From contig JADJPM010000001.1 in the NCBI GenBank assembly GCA_016713245.1, positions 1,550,001-1,614,000 of the forward strand: a stretch of 64,000 nt of DNA, written 5' to 3'. Made by a program: the position numbers and the translations under genes. Positions 15,844 to 23,501 of the stretch are shown in pieces (the first letter of the stretch is position 1; the number at the start of each line of letters is the position of its first letter). This stretch comes from Verrucomicrobiaceae bacterium (GTDB taxonomy: Bacteria; Verrucomicrobiota; Verrucomicrobiia; Verrucomicrobiales; Verrucomicrobiaceae). The notes beneath the pieces are model-generated. The model saw only the letters and a list, made by a program, of their open reading frames with translations, was not told the DNA's origin and ran no database searches.

Positions 15844-17151
15844 ATGCTCACGCCCGCCCAGATCCGCGAACGCGGCCAAAAACTCCACAGCGCACTCGAT
15901 ACCGTCATCGAGCAGCGCTCGTGGAGCACGCCCAAGCGTCGCGCGCATCAGTGGCGCACGCTAAAAAAGCTCGTGCAGCATGCCTTTGAGCACGTTCCGC
16001 TCTACCAGCGCCTTTTCGCCAAAAACGGCTTCAAGCCCGACATGCTCGAAGATTGGGACGATCTCCAAAAACTGCCTCTTCTGACCAAAAACGATCTGCG
16101 AGGCCTTCCAGAGGCCGACCTCATCACAAATCATAAATCACAAATCATAAGTCATAAATGGCTGGCCTCCTCCGGCTCCACCGGCATCCCCGCGAAGATC
16201 GCCCGCTCCGAAACCTCACTCTGGCATTACATGGCCTGGAATACCGCGTTGTTCTTCGATTGGTGCGGAGGTCAGCCGATCTCAAATGGCCTCTACCTAG
16301 TCGATTTCGCTCCCGACAGCATCGACTTCGCCGCCGCGGACCTGCTGCGCACCACCGTGCCGGATTCGCGGTTGTTTTCGGTGCATGAACCCGTCACCAA
16401 ACTCACCGACAAGGTGCTCAGCATCGCGCCGGAGTTCATTTCGTCGTATCCATCCACGCTGCGAGCCATCGCCCTCGAACTCGGCAATCGAGTCATCGCC
16501 AAAACGAAGCTCATCCACCTCACCTCCGAGATGCTTGATGCGCACACACGGCATCTGCTCGGCAAAGTCTTCCCGAACGCGAAGCTCATCGAGACCTACA
16601 CAAGCACCGAAGGCGGGCTCGTGGCCTTCCAATGCACGCACGATGCTCGCTGGCACATCGCGGAGACGAACGTGATCGCCGAGATCGTCGATGACGAAGG
16701 CAAGCCGACCGATGGACTCGGCCATCTCGTCATCACCGACCTCACCAACGACGCCACACCGATCATCCGCTACCGCGGCCTTGGTGATCTCGCCCGCTGG
16801 GAGACCTCGCCATGTCCCTGCGGCTCGACCTTGAGAAGCATCCGCCAGCTCGAAGGCCGCAGCGCCGCCATGCTGCGCACACGCGGCGGCATCTGGCTGT
16901 CGCCGTTTGTCATCACGAACGCCATCGAGGAGGTGCCCGGGCTTTCGCAGTATCAAGTCGTGCAGACCCAAGCCGGCTGCCTTGACGTCAGAATCGTCGC
17001 CACGAACACCGCGGATCTTGAGACGCATCTCCTCCGCGTGCTCGACCATGCGGACATGGACGTGCGTGTGAGCCTCGTGCCCGAAATCAAACCTCAAGGC
17101 CGCGGTCGCAAGCTGCCGTTGGTTGTCTCCGAACTCACGCAAGCCGCATGA
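15844..17151 (+). CDS. Phenylacetate-CoA ligase/CapK-like adenylating enzyme
   Basis: A 435-residue member of the PaaK/CapK branch of ANL enzymes, which activate a carboxylate as an acyl-adenylate. Visible are the N-terminal VPLYQRLFAKNGF segment, the P-loop ASSGSTGIPAK (residues 108-118), ETYTSTEGG as the A5-like motif, and IIRYRGLGDLA with the downstream CPCGSTLRSI cysteines typical of PaaK/CapK proteins. Just before the P-loop, residues about 95-105 are encoded by an AT-rich repeat that elsewhere lies between genes. Start is the ATG at 15844. Substrate unknown. ATGA overlap with the next gene. Confidence 0.8.
   Translation: MLTPAQIRERGQKLHSALDTVIEQRSWSTPKRRAHQWRTLKKLVQHAFEHVPLYQRLFAKNGFKPDMLEDWDDLQKLPLLTKNDLRGLPEADLITNHKSQIISHKWLASSGSTGIPAKIARSETSLWHYMAWNTALFFDWCGGQPISNGLYLVDFAPDSIDFAAADLLRTTVPDSRLFSVHEPVTKLTDKVLSIAPEFISSYPSTLRAIALELGNRVIAKTKLIHLTSEMLDAHTRHLLGKVFPNAKLIETYTSTEGGLVAFQCTHDARWHIAETNVIAEIVDDEGKPTDGLGHLVITDLTNDATPIIRYRGLGDLARWETSPCPCGSTLRSIRQLEGRSAAMLRTRGGIWLSPFVITNAIEEVPGLSQYQVVQTQAGCLDVRIVATNTADLETHLLRVLDHADMDVRVSLVPEIKPQGRGRKLPLVVSELTQAA
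16128..16159. repeat. AT-rich repeat, copy 3, inside the CapK-like gene
   Basis: The 18-mer AAATCATAAGTCATAAAT is exact at 16142-16159 and is preceded by two more units. Here it is read in a frame without stops and encodes TNHKSQIISHK immediately before the enzyme's P-loop. Confidence 0.8.
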
Positions 17152-18776
17152 AGACGCTCCTCGATCATGTCCTGCGCGGCTTCGGCCAGATGTTCGTGTG
17201 CAACAACCGTGGCACGGGCCTGTGCGTGCTCATCGGGCTGTTTCTTCTCTCGCCACAATCCGCGATGCTGGCCTTGCTCGGTGCTTCGGTCATCTCGTGG
17301 GCGGCGAGGCGGCTGGCGAAGAATGCGGAGGTTTTAAAGACCGGCTTGTTCAGCGTTAATGGGGCCTTGCTCGGCGCGGTGTGGATGGCGTTTCCGCAGA
17401 TGCCGCTGTGGGCGCAGATCACGGCGACCGTTCTTGGCGCGGTGCTCATGGCGAAAGTCTTCGTTCCCGTGGCGGAACGAATGCATCAGAAGCGCTCGCC
17501 TTATGTACTTTTCAGCCTGCCGTATGTCGCCGCCGCTTGGGTGGCCATTTTGACGCTGATAGCGGCTGGCGTGCATGACGCGGAGCTGACGCGTGGATGG
17601 CGGGCGCTGCCTGCGAACGAACTCGACAAGGCTGAGCGGCACTTTTTGCACACCGAAGTGCACACCGACGAGGCGGAGGCCTCCCGCTGCGCGGGGCTTG
17701 GCTGGAGTCTGTTTCGTCGCGGCGATCAAATCGGGGCCCAGCAGGCCTTTTCACGCGTGCTCACCCTCGAAACCGGCGTGGCCGATGCTTACGATGGGCT
17801 TGGCTGGAGCCGTTTTCGCGAAAACCGCCTTGAGGATGCCGAGATGGCGTTTCGCCGCGCCGTGGCGCTCGACGGCTTTTTTGCCGATTCATGGGATGGA
17901 CTGGGCTGGTGTGCTTTGGCCGAGCAAAAGCCTGCCGAAGCCCGCCGACACTTCACGATGGCCGTTTTGTGTGCGCCGCTGTTTGCCGATGCGTGGCAAG
18001 GTCTCGCTCTCACCTTCCCCTCACCTAACCTCTCCCCCGGCGAGCCATTAACAAGCTATCGAGAATCTCCAGCGGGGGAGAGGGACCAGAAACCGGTCTC
18101 CCTCTCCCCAGCCAACGATTCACAATCACAGTTAAAGCCAACTTCTGGGGAGAGGGTTGGGGTGAGGGGCCAAGCCATCGCCGTGAGCCGCTTCTTGAGC
18201 CGTCAGCTCTCGCTTTCGGCGCAACTCACCTCGTCACGCGTGCTGCTGTGCTGGCTGTGGTTCTTTATCGGCATCTTGTGGCATTCGCGAACGAGCGCGG
18301 CGATGGCGCTGGTCGGCGTTTCGATGTGCCTGATCGGATCAAAATGGCTTCCTGGCTTTGGCGATGCCTCGCTGGCGATGAATCTCGTGGCGATGTTGGT
18401 GGCGCTGGGCGGTCATTACCTGCGCCTGAACCTCCGCAGCATGGTGTGGATGCTTTTGCTGGCCTGCGCGATGGCTTGGGCGCATCCGTGGCTGAGTGAT
18501 CAACTGCTGAAAACCGGCCTGCTGCCGCTTTGCCTGCCCTTTAACACTGCACTACTTCTCAGCCTCGCGGTGATGCGACGGGATCGCGTGCCCATCGAGT
18601 GGGCGGCGTGCTCGCCAGCAGAGATCCGGGTCTTTTTTGCCCAAAAGGAGGTTGCTGAGGCCTGCTGGGCAAAACTGCGGAAATCAGATGCGGAGAAAAG
18701 CTCCGTGCATCGGCCCGCCGCCTGCTCATCATGGCGGCCCACTCATGACTTCCGTCCCACGACCCGGAACGCTTGA
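17148..18776 (+). CDS. Urea-transporter-like protein split by an internal TPR region
   Basis: A 542-residue protein. Residues 1-150 contain hydrophobic segments with urea-transporter landmarks (FGQMFVCNNRGTGLCVLIGL, then TGLFSVNGALLGAVW). Residues about 160-285 are TPR-like pairs (GLGWSLFRRGDQIGAQQAFS, GLGWSRFRENRLEDAEMAF, GLGWCALAEQKPAEARRHF). After a repeat-derived linker (about 288-345), about six hydrophobic segments resume and end with TGLLPLCLPFNTALLLSLA, like the closing part of the transporter fold. The last ~45 residues look non-globular. So one transporter-like fold seems interrupted by a soluble TPR domain. It starts by ATGA overlap with the CapK-like gene. Confidence 0.7.
   Translation: MKTLLDHVLRGFGQMFVCNNRGTGLCVLIGLFLLSPQSAMLALLGASVISWAARRLAKNAEVLKTGLFSVNGALLGAVWMAFPQMPLWAQITATVLGAVLMAKVFVPVAERMHQKRSPYVLFSLPYVAAAWVAILTLIAAGVHDAELTRGWRALPANELDKAERHFLHTEVHTDEAEASRCAGLGWSLFRRGDQIGAQQAFSRVLTLETGVADAYDGLGWSRFRENRLEDAEMAFRRAVALDGFFADSWDGLGWCALAEQKPAEARRHFTMAVLCAPLFADAWQGLALTFPSPNLSPGEPLTSYRESPAGERDQKPVSLSPANDSQSQLKPTSGERVGVRGQAIAVSRFLSRQLSLSAQLTSSRVLLCWLWFFIGILWHSRTSAAMALVGVSMCLIGSKWLPGFGDASLAMNLVAMLVALGGHYLRLNLRSMVWMLLLACAMAWAHPWLSDQLLKTGLLPLCLPFNTALLLSLAVMRRDRVPIEWAACSPAEIRVFFAQKEVAEACWAKLRKSDAEKSSVHRPAACSSWRPTHDFRPTTRNA
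18011..18170. repeat. In-frame palindromic repeat (CCCTCACC...GGTGAGGGG type)
   Basis: The arm CCCCTCACCTAACCTCTCCC (from 18017) pairs imperfectly with GGGAGAGGGTTGGGGTGAGG (18148-18167). Two inner hairpins add TCTCCCCCG/CGGGGGAGA (18031-18081) and a GGAGAGGGACC/GGTCTCCCTCTCC pair. The whole element is translated as the linker between the TPR and second membrane parts of the 17148 gene. Confidence 0.75.
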
Positions 18777-20160
18777 AAAAGCGCTCAAAATCAACCTCTC
18801 GAAACAGATCTACGGCACCTTCGCGGAGATCGGTGCCGGTCAGGAGATCGCGAACTGGTTCTTCCGCGCCGGTGGAGCCTCCGGCACCGTCGCCAAGACG
18901 ATGAGCGCCTATGACATGGTGATCAGCGACGAGATCTACGGGAAAGCCACGCGCTACGTCTCCCGCCAGCGCATGTGCTCGATGATGGAGCACGAGTATC
19001 CGATGCTCATCCAGCGCCTCGCGGGAAAGCGTGGTGAGACGACGAGCTTCTTCACCATGGCGGACACGATCCGCGCCCGTGCCTACAGCGATACCAATCA
19101 AGAGTGCCACGGCTGGATCGGCCTGCGTTTTCAAACCGAACCCGGTGCCCCGAGCAACGACATCCAGCTCCACGTGCGCCTGTTTGACGACGCGAACTCC
19201 CGCCAATCCGAAGCGGTGGGTATCCTCGGCGTGAATTTGCTCTACGCCGCCTTCCACTTTCGCGATTCGATCGACGAATTCCTCGCCAGCTTGCTCGACG
19301 GCCTCACACGGAAACGCGTGGAGATCGACATGATCGACTTCACCGGCCCTGCCTTTGCCTCGCTCGACTATCAAGACCGCCTCGTGGCGCTGAAACTCGT
19401 GCGCCTCGGCCTTGCCGATGCGGCTTTGTTTGGCGCCAACGGCGAAATCTGGCAGGCCAGCGATGTGCTCTATAAGAAACCCGTCTTCCTCAAACGCGGC
19501 AGTTTTGACCCGATCACGAATCTGAACCTCGACATGATTGCCCGCGGTCAGGCCGCCTTCCTCGCTGACTTCGGCGACCAGGCCCGCGACAACGTGGAGA
19601 TCCTCGAACTGACCATGCACAACCTGCTCGCCTCCGGCTGCGAGGTGCCTGACAGCGAGTTTTTGGCGCGAGCGGATGTGCTGCAGGCGCTTGGCAAAAA
19701 CGTGCTCATCTCGAAGTATCCCGAGTTCCACCGCGTGAGCGCCTTCCTCGCCCGCCACACACAGATGCCCATCGCCATCGTGCTGGGCCAGCCGCTCTTC
19801 CAGGAGCTCTTCAACGAACGCTGGTGCGCCGACCTCGAAGGCGGTCTGCTGGAGTCCTTTGGCCGTCTCTTCAAGAACCAGGTCCGCGTCTATGTCTATC
19901 CCATGGGCGATCCGATGACCGGTAAGGTGCTTGGAGCCGACGATGCGAAGCTCAGCCCCGAAAAGCGCCATCTTTTGCGCTACTTGCTGGATACGAACAG
20001 CGTCCGCCCTCTGGAAGACCCGCATGCGGACTACATTTTCCACACCAGCGCCGAAGTGCGCAAAATGATCGAGGCTGGCGATGAACGCTGGCGTTCCCTC
20101 GTGCCGGACATCGTGCTCCACCAAGGCCCTTGGAAAGAGCTGGCGAGACCAGCGATGTAA
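18745..20160 (+). CDS. Conserved protein of unknown function (about 470 residues)
   Basis: A 471-residue soluble-looking protein without signal peptide or membrane segments. It opens with LEKALKINLSKQIYGTFAEI and GAGQEIANWFFRAGGASGTV, a start I recognise from a widespread bacterial family whose database names (such as TonB-dependent receptor or nicotinate-nucleotide adenylyltransferase) do not fit what is seen. Charged segments YDMVISDEIYG and a C-terminal FGRLFKNQVRVYVYPMGDP are other landmarks. The ATG at 18745 overlaps the end of the preceding gene by 32 bases, so cotranscription with the 9883-18776 operon is possible. I do not assign a function. Confidence 0.7.
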   Translation: MTSVPRPGTLEKALKINLSKQIYGTFAEIGAGQEIANWFFRAGGASGTVAKTMSAYDMVISDEIYGKATRYVSRQRMCSMMEHEYPMLIQRLAGKRGETTSFFTMADTIRARAYSDTNQECHGWIGLRFQTEPGAPSNDIQLHVRLFDDANSRQSEAVGILGVNLLYAAFHFRDSIDEFLASLLDGLTRKRVEIDMIDFTGPAFASLDYQDRLVALKLVRLGLADAALFGANGEIWQASDVLYKKPVFLKRGSFDPITNLNLDMIARGQAAFLADFGDQARDNVEILELTMHNLLASGCEVPDSEFLARADVLQALGKNVLISKYPEFHRVSAFLARHTQMPIAIVLGQPLFQELFNERWCADLEGGLLESFGRLFKNQVRVYVYPMGDPMTGKVLGADDAKLSPEKRHLLRYLLDTNSVRPLEDPHADYIFHTSAEVRKMIEAGDERWRSLVPDIVLHQGPWKELARPAM

Positions 20161-20298
20161 CCACCGAGGATGACCTTCCCAAGCAGGGCATCAGCCTAAT
20201 TCTAGATCATCTCGATAGGCAATATAGATTTATCTGGCCTCACGGCTTGCTTTCCCTCCAAAATCGGCGACTCTCGCCCCCTTTTCACCCCCATTCTT

Positions 20299-22095
20299 AT
20301 GTCCAAAGCCTCCGTCGAAGATATCAAGCTCGCCTCCGCCGGCCTCCGTGGCCAGCTCGCCGAGCTTTTCGCTGATACCAGCACCCCCAGCATCCCGGAG
20401 GACAGCAACATCCTCATGAAGCACCACGGCTCCTACCAGCAGGATGACCGCGATCTGCGTGCCCAGCTTTCCAAGGAGAAGAAGGACAAGGCCTGGAGCT
20501 TCATGATCCGCAGCAAAATGCCCGGCGGCCGCATCACCGCCGAGCAGTGGATGATCCACGACGCCCTCTGCACCAAAGCCATGGGCAACATGCGCCTCAC
20601 CAACCGCCAGGGCATCCAGCTCCACGGCGTGCTCAAAGGCGGCGTGAAGGAAGTCATCAGCAACGTCTGCCACAGCGGCCTCTCGACGATGGGTGCCTGC
20701 GGCGATGTCGTGCGCAACACCATGGGCCCTGCCGCGCCGATCAAGGACGCCGTGCATGCCGACACGCAAAAGCTCACCGAAGAGATCAGCCAGCGCTTCC
20801 TCTGGCGCTCCACCGCCTATGCCGACATCTGGCTCGACGGCGAAAAGATCGATCCGAACTGGATCAAGGACCCCGAGGTCAATCCCGCCGTCCGCGAGCA
20901 AACCAAAGCAGTCGAGGGAGACGATCCCATCTACGGCAAACTTTACCTCCCGCGTAAATTCAAGATCGGCGTGGCCATCCAGCCGCTCAATGACGCGGAC
21001 ATCTACTCGCAAGACGTCGGCCTCGTGCCGCACGTCGTGAATGGCGAAGTCGAAGGCTACACCATTACCGTCGGCGGTGGCTTCGGCATGAGCCACGGAC
21101 AGCTCAACACGCGCCCCTTCCTCGGCCAGCCTTTGCTTTACGCGAAGCGTGCGAATGTCGTCGATGCCATCGAAGCCATCGTCACCACCCAGCGCGACCA
21201 CGGCAACCGCACCGAGCGCAAAAACGCCCGTCTCAAATACACCGTGCAAACGATGGGCCTCGACGGCTTCCGAGCCGAAGTCGTGCGCCGCCTTCCCGGC
21301 ATCGAGACCTCCCCGCCCAAGCCGCTCAGCTTTGACACCGTCGAAGACAACATGGGCTGGCACGAGCAGGGCGACGGCAAGCTCTACTGCTGCGTTTACG
21401 TCAACATGGGCCGCGTCGTCGATCGTGAAAACGGTCCGAAGTATCGCTCCTGCTTCGCCGAGATCGCCACCACGCTGAACCTCCCGCTCATCGTCACCGC
21501 GAACACGAACCTCATCATTGCCGACGTCGCGCCGGACCAAAAAGCCGCCGTCGATGCCATCCTCGCCAAACACGGCGTCGTGCACGCCGATGAGGCCGGA
21601 TTCACCCGCGCCCGCAAGGTCGCCCACGCCTGCGTCGCCCTGCCGACCTGCGGTTTGAGCCTTAGCGAGTCCGAGCGCGCCCTCCCTGGCATCCTCGACA
21701 AGATCGACCCCATCCTGAAGGAGCTCGGCCTCGAACAAGAACCCATCCTCTTCCGCATGACCGGCTGCCCGAACGGCTGCGGCCGCCCCTACAACGCCGA
21801 TTTCGGCTTCGTGGGCCGTGCGCCGAACAAATACGCCATGTTCGTCGGCGGCAGCATACGCGGCAACGCCCTCGCCGGCCTCGAATTCAAGTCCGTGCTC
21901 GGCGACGAGATCCCCGCCAAGGTCCGCACTTTCCTCGAAGCCTTCAAAGCCGAGCGCCAGCCCGGCGAAATCTTCGCCGACTGGTTCGCCCGCACCCGCA
22001 CCAAAGGTGAGGCTCCGACCCCCGAGCAATTCCACATCGAACTCGCCGAACGCGCCGCCAAGCTCGCCGGTGAGAAGGTGGAAGCAGCGGGTTAA
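20299..22095 (+). CDS. Sulfite reductase hemoprotein / nitrite-sulfite reductase
   Basis: A 598-residue siroheme-[4Fe-4S] reductase that reduces sulfite to sulfide by six electrons for cysteine synthesis. Both cluster-cysteine motifs are present: CVALPTC (about 444-450) and MTGCPNGCGRPY (Cys about 489 and 493, the latter bridging siroheme and cluster). Earlier landmarks are MRLTNRQGIQLHGV and a duplicated ferredoxin-like/siroheme arrangement. Length is close to CysI and plant-type enzymes; ferredoxin versus NADPH flavoprotein as the electron donor cannot be told from this gene. A 138-base spacer separates it from the upstream gene; no other cys genes are in the window. Confidence 0.92.
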   Translation: MSKASVEDIKLASAGLRGQLAELFADTSTPSIPEDSNILMKHHGSYQQDDRDLRAQLSKEKKDKAWSFMIRSKMPGGRITAEQWMIHDALCTKAMGNMRLTNRQGIQLHGVLKGGVKEVISNVCHSGLSTMGACGDVVRNTMGPAAPIKDAVHADTQKLTEEISQRFLWRSTAYADIWLDGEKIDPNWIKDPEVNPAVREQTKAVEGDDPIYGKLYLPRKFKIGVAIQPLNDADIYSQDVGLVPHVVNGEVEGYTITVGGGFGMSHGQLNTRPFLGQPLLYAKRANVVDAIEAIVTTQRDHGNRTERKNARLKYTVQTMGLDGFRAEVVRRLPGIETSPPKPLSFDTVEDNMGWHEQGDGKLYCCVYVNMGRVVDRENGPKYRSCFAEIATTLNLPLIVTANTNLIIADVAPDQKAAVDAILAKHGVVHADEAGFTRARKVAHACVALPTCGLSLSESERALPGILDKIDPILKELGLEQEPILFRMTGCPNGCGRPYNADFGFVGRAPNKYAMFVGGSIRGNALAGLEFKSVLGDEIPAKVRTFLEAFKAERQPGEIFADWFARTRTKGEAPTPEQFHIELAERAAKLAGEKVEAAG

Positions 22096-22137
22096 ACTCC
22101 GCCTTGGCACTTTTCCAATCTCAGGCATCCTTTCGGC

Positions 22138-22623
22138 ATGAGCAGTGCTGCGATGGATGACTGGGAGGTTCTTGCGGAGGCTGAGCGCCGCGATGCTGAA
22201 CTGAATGCCAATCCAAGTTTTGCCTTGGATTTTGATGAAACCATCGAAGCGATCCGAGATCGCCGAAGGAATGCCACCATGCAACCCGGCCGCAACATCG
22301 CTATGAAAGTGCCTGCTGCCGATTTTGCGGCCACGGTGGCTTTCTATGAAGCGACCCTTGGTTTCCGCGTGGTGAGCCGTGAGGCCTCGAGTGTTCGCTT
22401 TGACTACGGCGGCGGCCATTTTCTCTGGATCGATCGCGTCGAAGGTCCCGCGAAGGCCGAGGTCTGGCTCGAAATCCGCACCACTGACCTTCAAGCAGCC
22501 GAGGAGAAGCTGAAGGAGGCCGGCATCCATCGATGTGATGAGGTTGAGGCTCTCCCGGAAGGCATGAAGGCCTTTTGGATCAAGAATCCGGCCGGTGTGG
22601 TGCATCTGGTCACGGAGGAGTAA
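22138..22623 (+). CDS. VOC-family protein with antitoxin-like N-terminal extension
   Basis: A 161-residue protein. Residues about 48-161 are one glyoxalase/bleomycin-resistance (VOC) domain: GRNIAMKVPAADFAATVAFY, LGFRVVSRE, a WIDRVEG strand and a final FWIKNPAGVVHLV. Residues 6-45 (WEVLAEAERRDAELNANPS, DFDETIEAIRDRR) resemble the C-terminal part of small addiction-module components, with the E-x-x-R-R pattern and a following DET/I-R helix. A second start, ATG at 22279, is preceded by GAAGGA at 22265-22270 and would give the VOC domain alone. Substrate unknown. Confidence 0.72.
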   Translation: MSSAAMDDWEVLAEAERRDAELNANPSFALDFDETIEAIRDRRRNATMQPGRNIAMKVPAADFAATVAFYEATLGFRVVSREASSVRFDYGGGHFLWIDRVEGPAKAEVWLEIRTTDLQAAEEKLKEAGIHRCDEVEALPEGMKAFWIKNPAGVVHLVTEE

Positions 22624-22661
22624 ATGATTGCCGCCCGGCTTTTGTCCGTTACCTTGGATTC

Positions 22662-22859
22662 ATGCCCGCCGTCGCGACCATGCCCGTATGGAGTCCTCCG
22701 ATCCATCTGAAATCCAGCGAAACCTCTACTCAGGGTTCGTCGCTGCCGATGCAGATGACTGGCTCCGGTCCGCACACGATGTCGCCCGAGGAGCTTCGGG
22801 CAATGCTGGAGAAAAACATGGGCGAGAAGCTGGTTCCGGTGACGGATTGGAACAAGTAG
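22662..22859 (+). CDS. Small protein of unknown function, overlapping the kinase-like gene
   Basis: A 65-residue frame. The N-terminal part is low in information, but the C-terminal MSPEELRAMLEKNMGEKLV has a helical, protein-like composition, better than the competing frame over the same bases. It ends 12 bases inside the next coding frame, consistent with translational coupling. It could instead be the displaced N-terminus of the kinase-like protein if a frameshift has occurred near 22850. Confidence 0.4.
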   Translation: MPAVATMPVWSPPIHLKSSETSTQGSSLPMQMTGSGPHTMSPEELRAMLEKNMGEKLVPVTDWNK

Positions 22860-23443
22860 TCGAGCTGGAGAAGTGGGCTCGTCGGGCTGGTCTGCTCTTT
22901 GAGGCCGGTTCGTTCCCGTTACGCTTTCGAGGCGGGCGCGAGCACTGGCTGGTGAATCCGTTGATCGAGTCCGACCGCATCGTCAAAGTCACCATCGGGC
23001 CGGAATTTGGCTTTTATGCCGCCTGTTTGCCGAAGTCGCGGTATCGCGATGTCTGCCACTGGTTCACGACGGTGGAAGGAACGCCGCTGCCATACCTGAG
23101 ACGGCTTTTGCTGCTCAATGAGCTGTTTCCACGCTGCCACACACGCCTCGCGGGCTTCATCGTGACGAAGGATCGGCTGCACGCGGTCACGGCGCAGCTC
23201 ATCGCCCAAGGACGACCCGCGAGTCTCGCTGAAATCAGCACCTGGATGCTCGCAAATGGCTTCCGCTTCATCAGCGCATGGACCTGGTTCCGCCCAGCGG
23301 ATGGCGTGGCGCTGTTTGATGTACTGGAGAAGAACGTGATGCACTGCGACGACGGCGAGATCGTGCCTTTTGATGTCATTCCGATTCGCTGTGAAGGCGT
23401 GTTCTTGGAGATGATGCATGCCGCCGCCGAACGCATGCTCTGA
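22847..23443 (+). CDS. Kinase-like domain of the type found in polyvalent proteins
   Basis: About 198 residues. VNPLIESDRIVKVTIGPEF gives a kinase-like N-lobe with the Lys in RIVKVT, LLLLNELFPRCHTRLAGFIV a helix-strand unit, and VALFDVLEKNVMHCDDGEIV then PFDVIPIR would correspond to the D-x-x-x-x-N loop and a following Asp. This order resembles the small Ser/Thr/Tyr kinase-like family described from polyvalent proteins; I judge that by pattern only. The start is uncertain: TTG at 22847 fits the preceding frame best, while ATG at 22688 would add a poorly protein-like stretch. Confidence 0.5.
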   Translation: MEQVVELEKWARRAGLLFEAGSFPLRFRGGREHWLVNPLIESDRIVKVTIGPEFGFYAACLPKSRYRDVCHWFTTVEGTPLPYLRRLLLLNELFPRCHTRLAGFIVTKDRLHAVTAQLIAQGRPASLAEISTWMLANGFRFISAWTWFRPADGVALFDVLEKNVMHCDDGEIVPFDVIPIRCEGVFLEMMHAAAERML

Positions 23444-23456
23444 ACCGGCGCAAAAA

Positions 23457-23483
23457 ACCGCCGGATCGAGGTGATCCGGCGGT
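23457..23483 (-). terminator. Rho-independent terminator of the 23502 oxidoreductase gene
   Basis: Perfect 11-bp arms ACCGCCGGATC/GATCCGGCGGT with a five-base loop. On the minus strand it is followed by six T, and it lies 18 bases after the stop at 23502. It may also stop the convergent kinase-like gene. Confidence 0.85.
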
Positions 23484-23501
23484 GGTGAAGTGCGAGGAGC
23501 T

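Noticed and set aside
10213..16159. CRISPR-like array from the AT-rich repeats
   Set aside because: The three copies are kilobases apart with genes between, without regular spacers or cas genes.
18559..20124. 521-residue minus-strand open frame
   Set aside because: Antisense to the conserved gene at 18745; no recognisable domain.
20230..22605. 791-residue minus-strand open frame
   Set aside because: Antisense to the sulfite reductase gene, which has clear cluster motifs; long antisense frames follow from GC-rich codon use.
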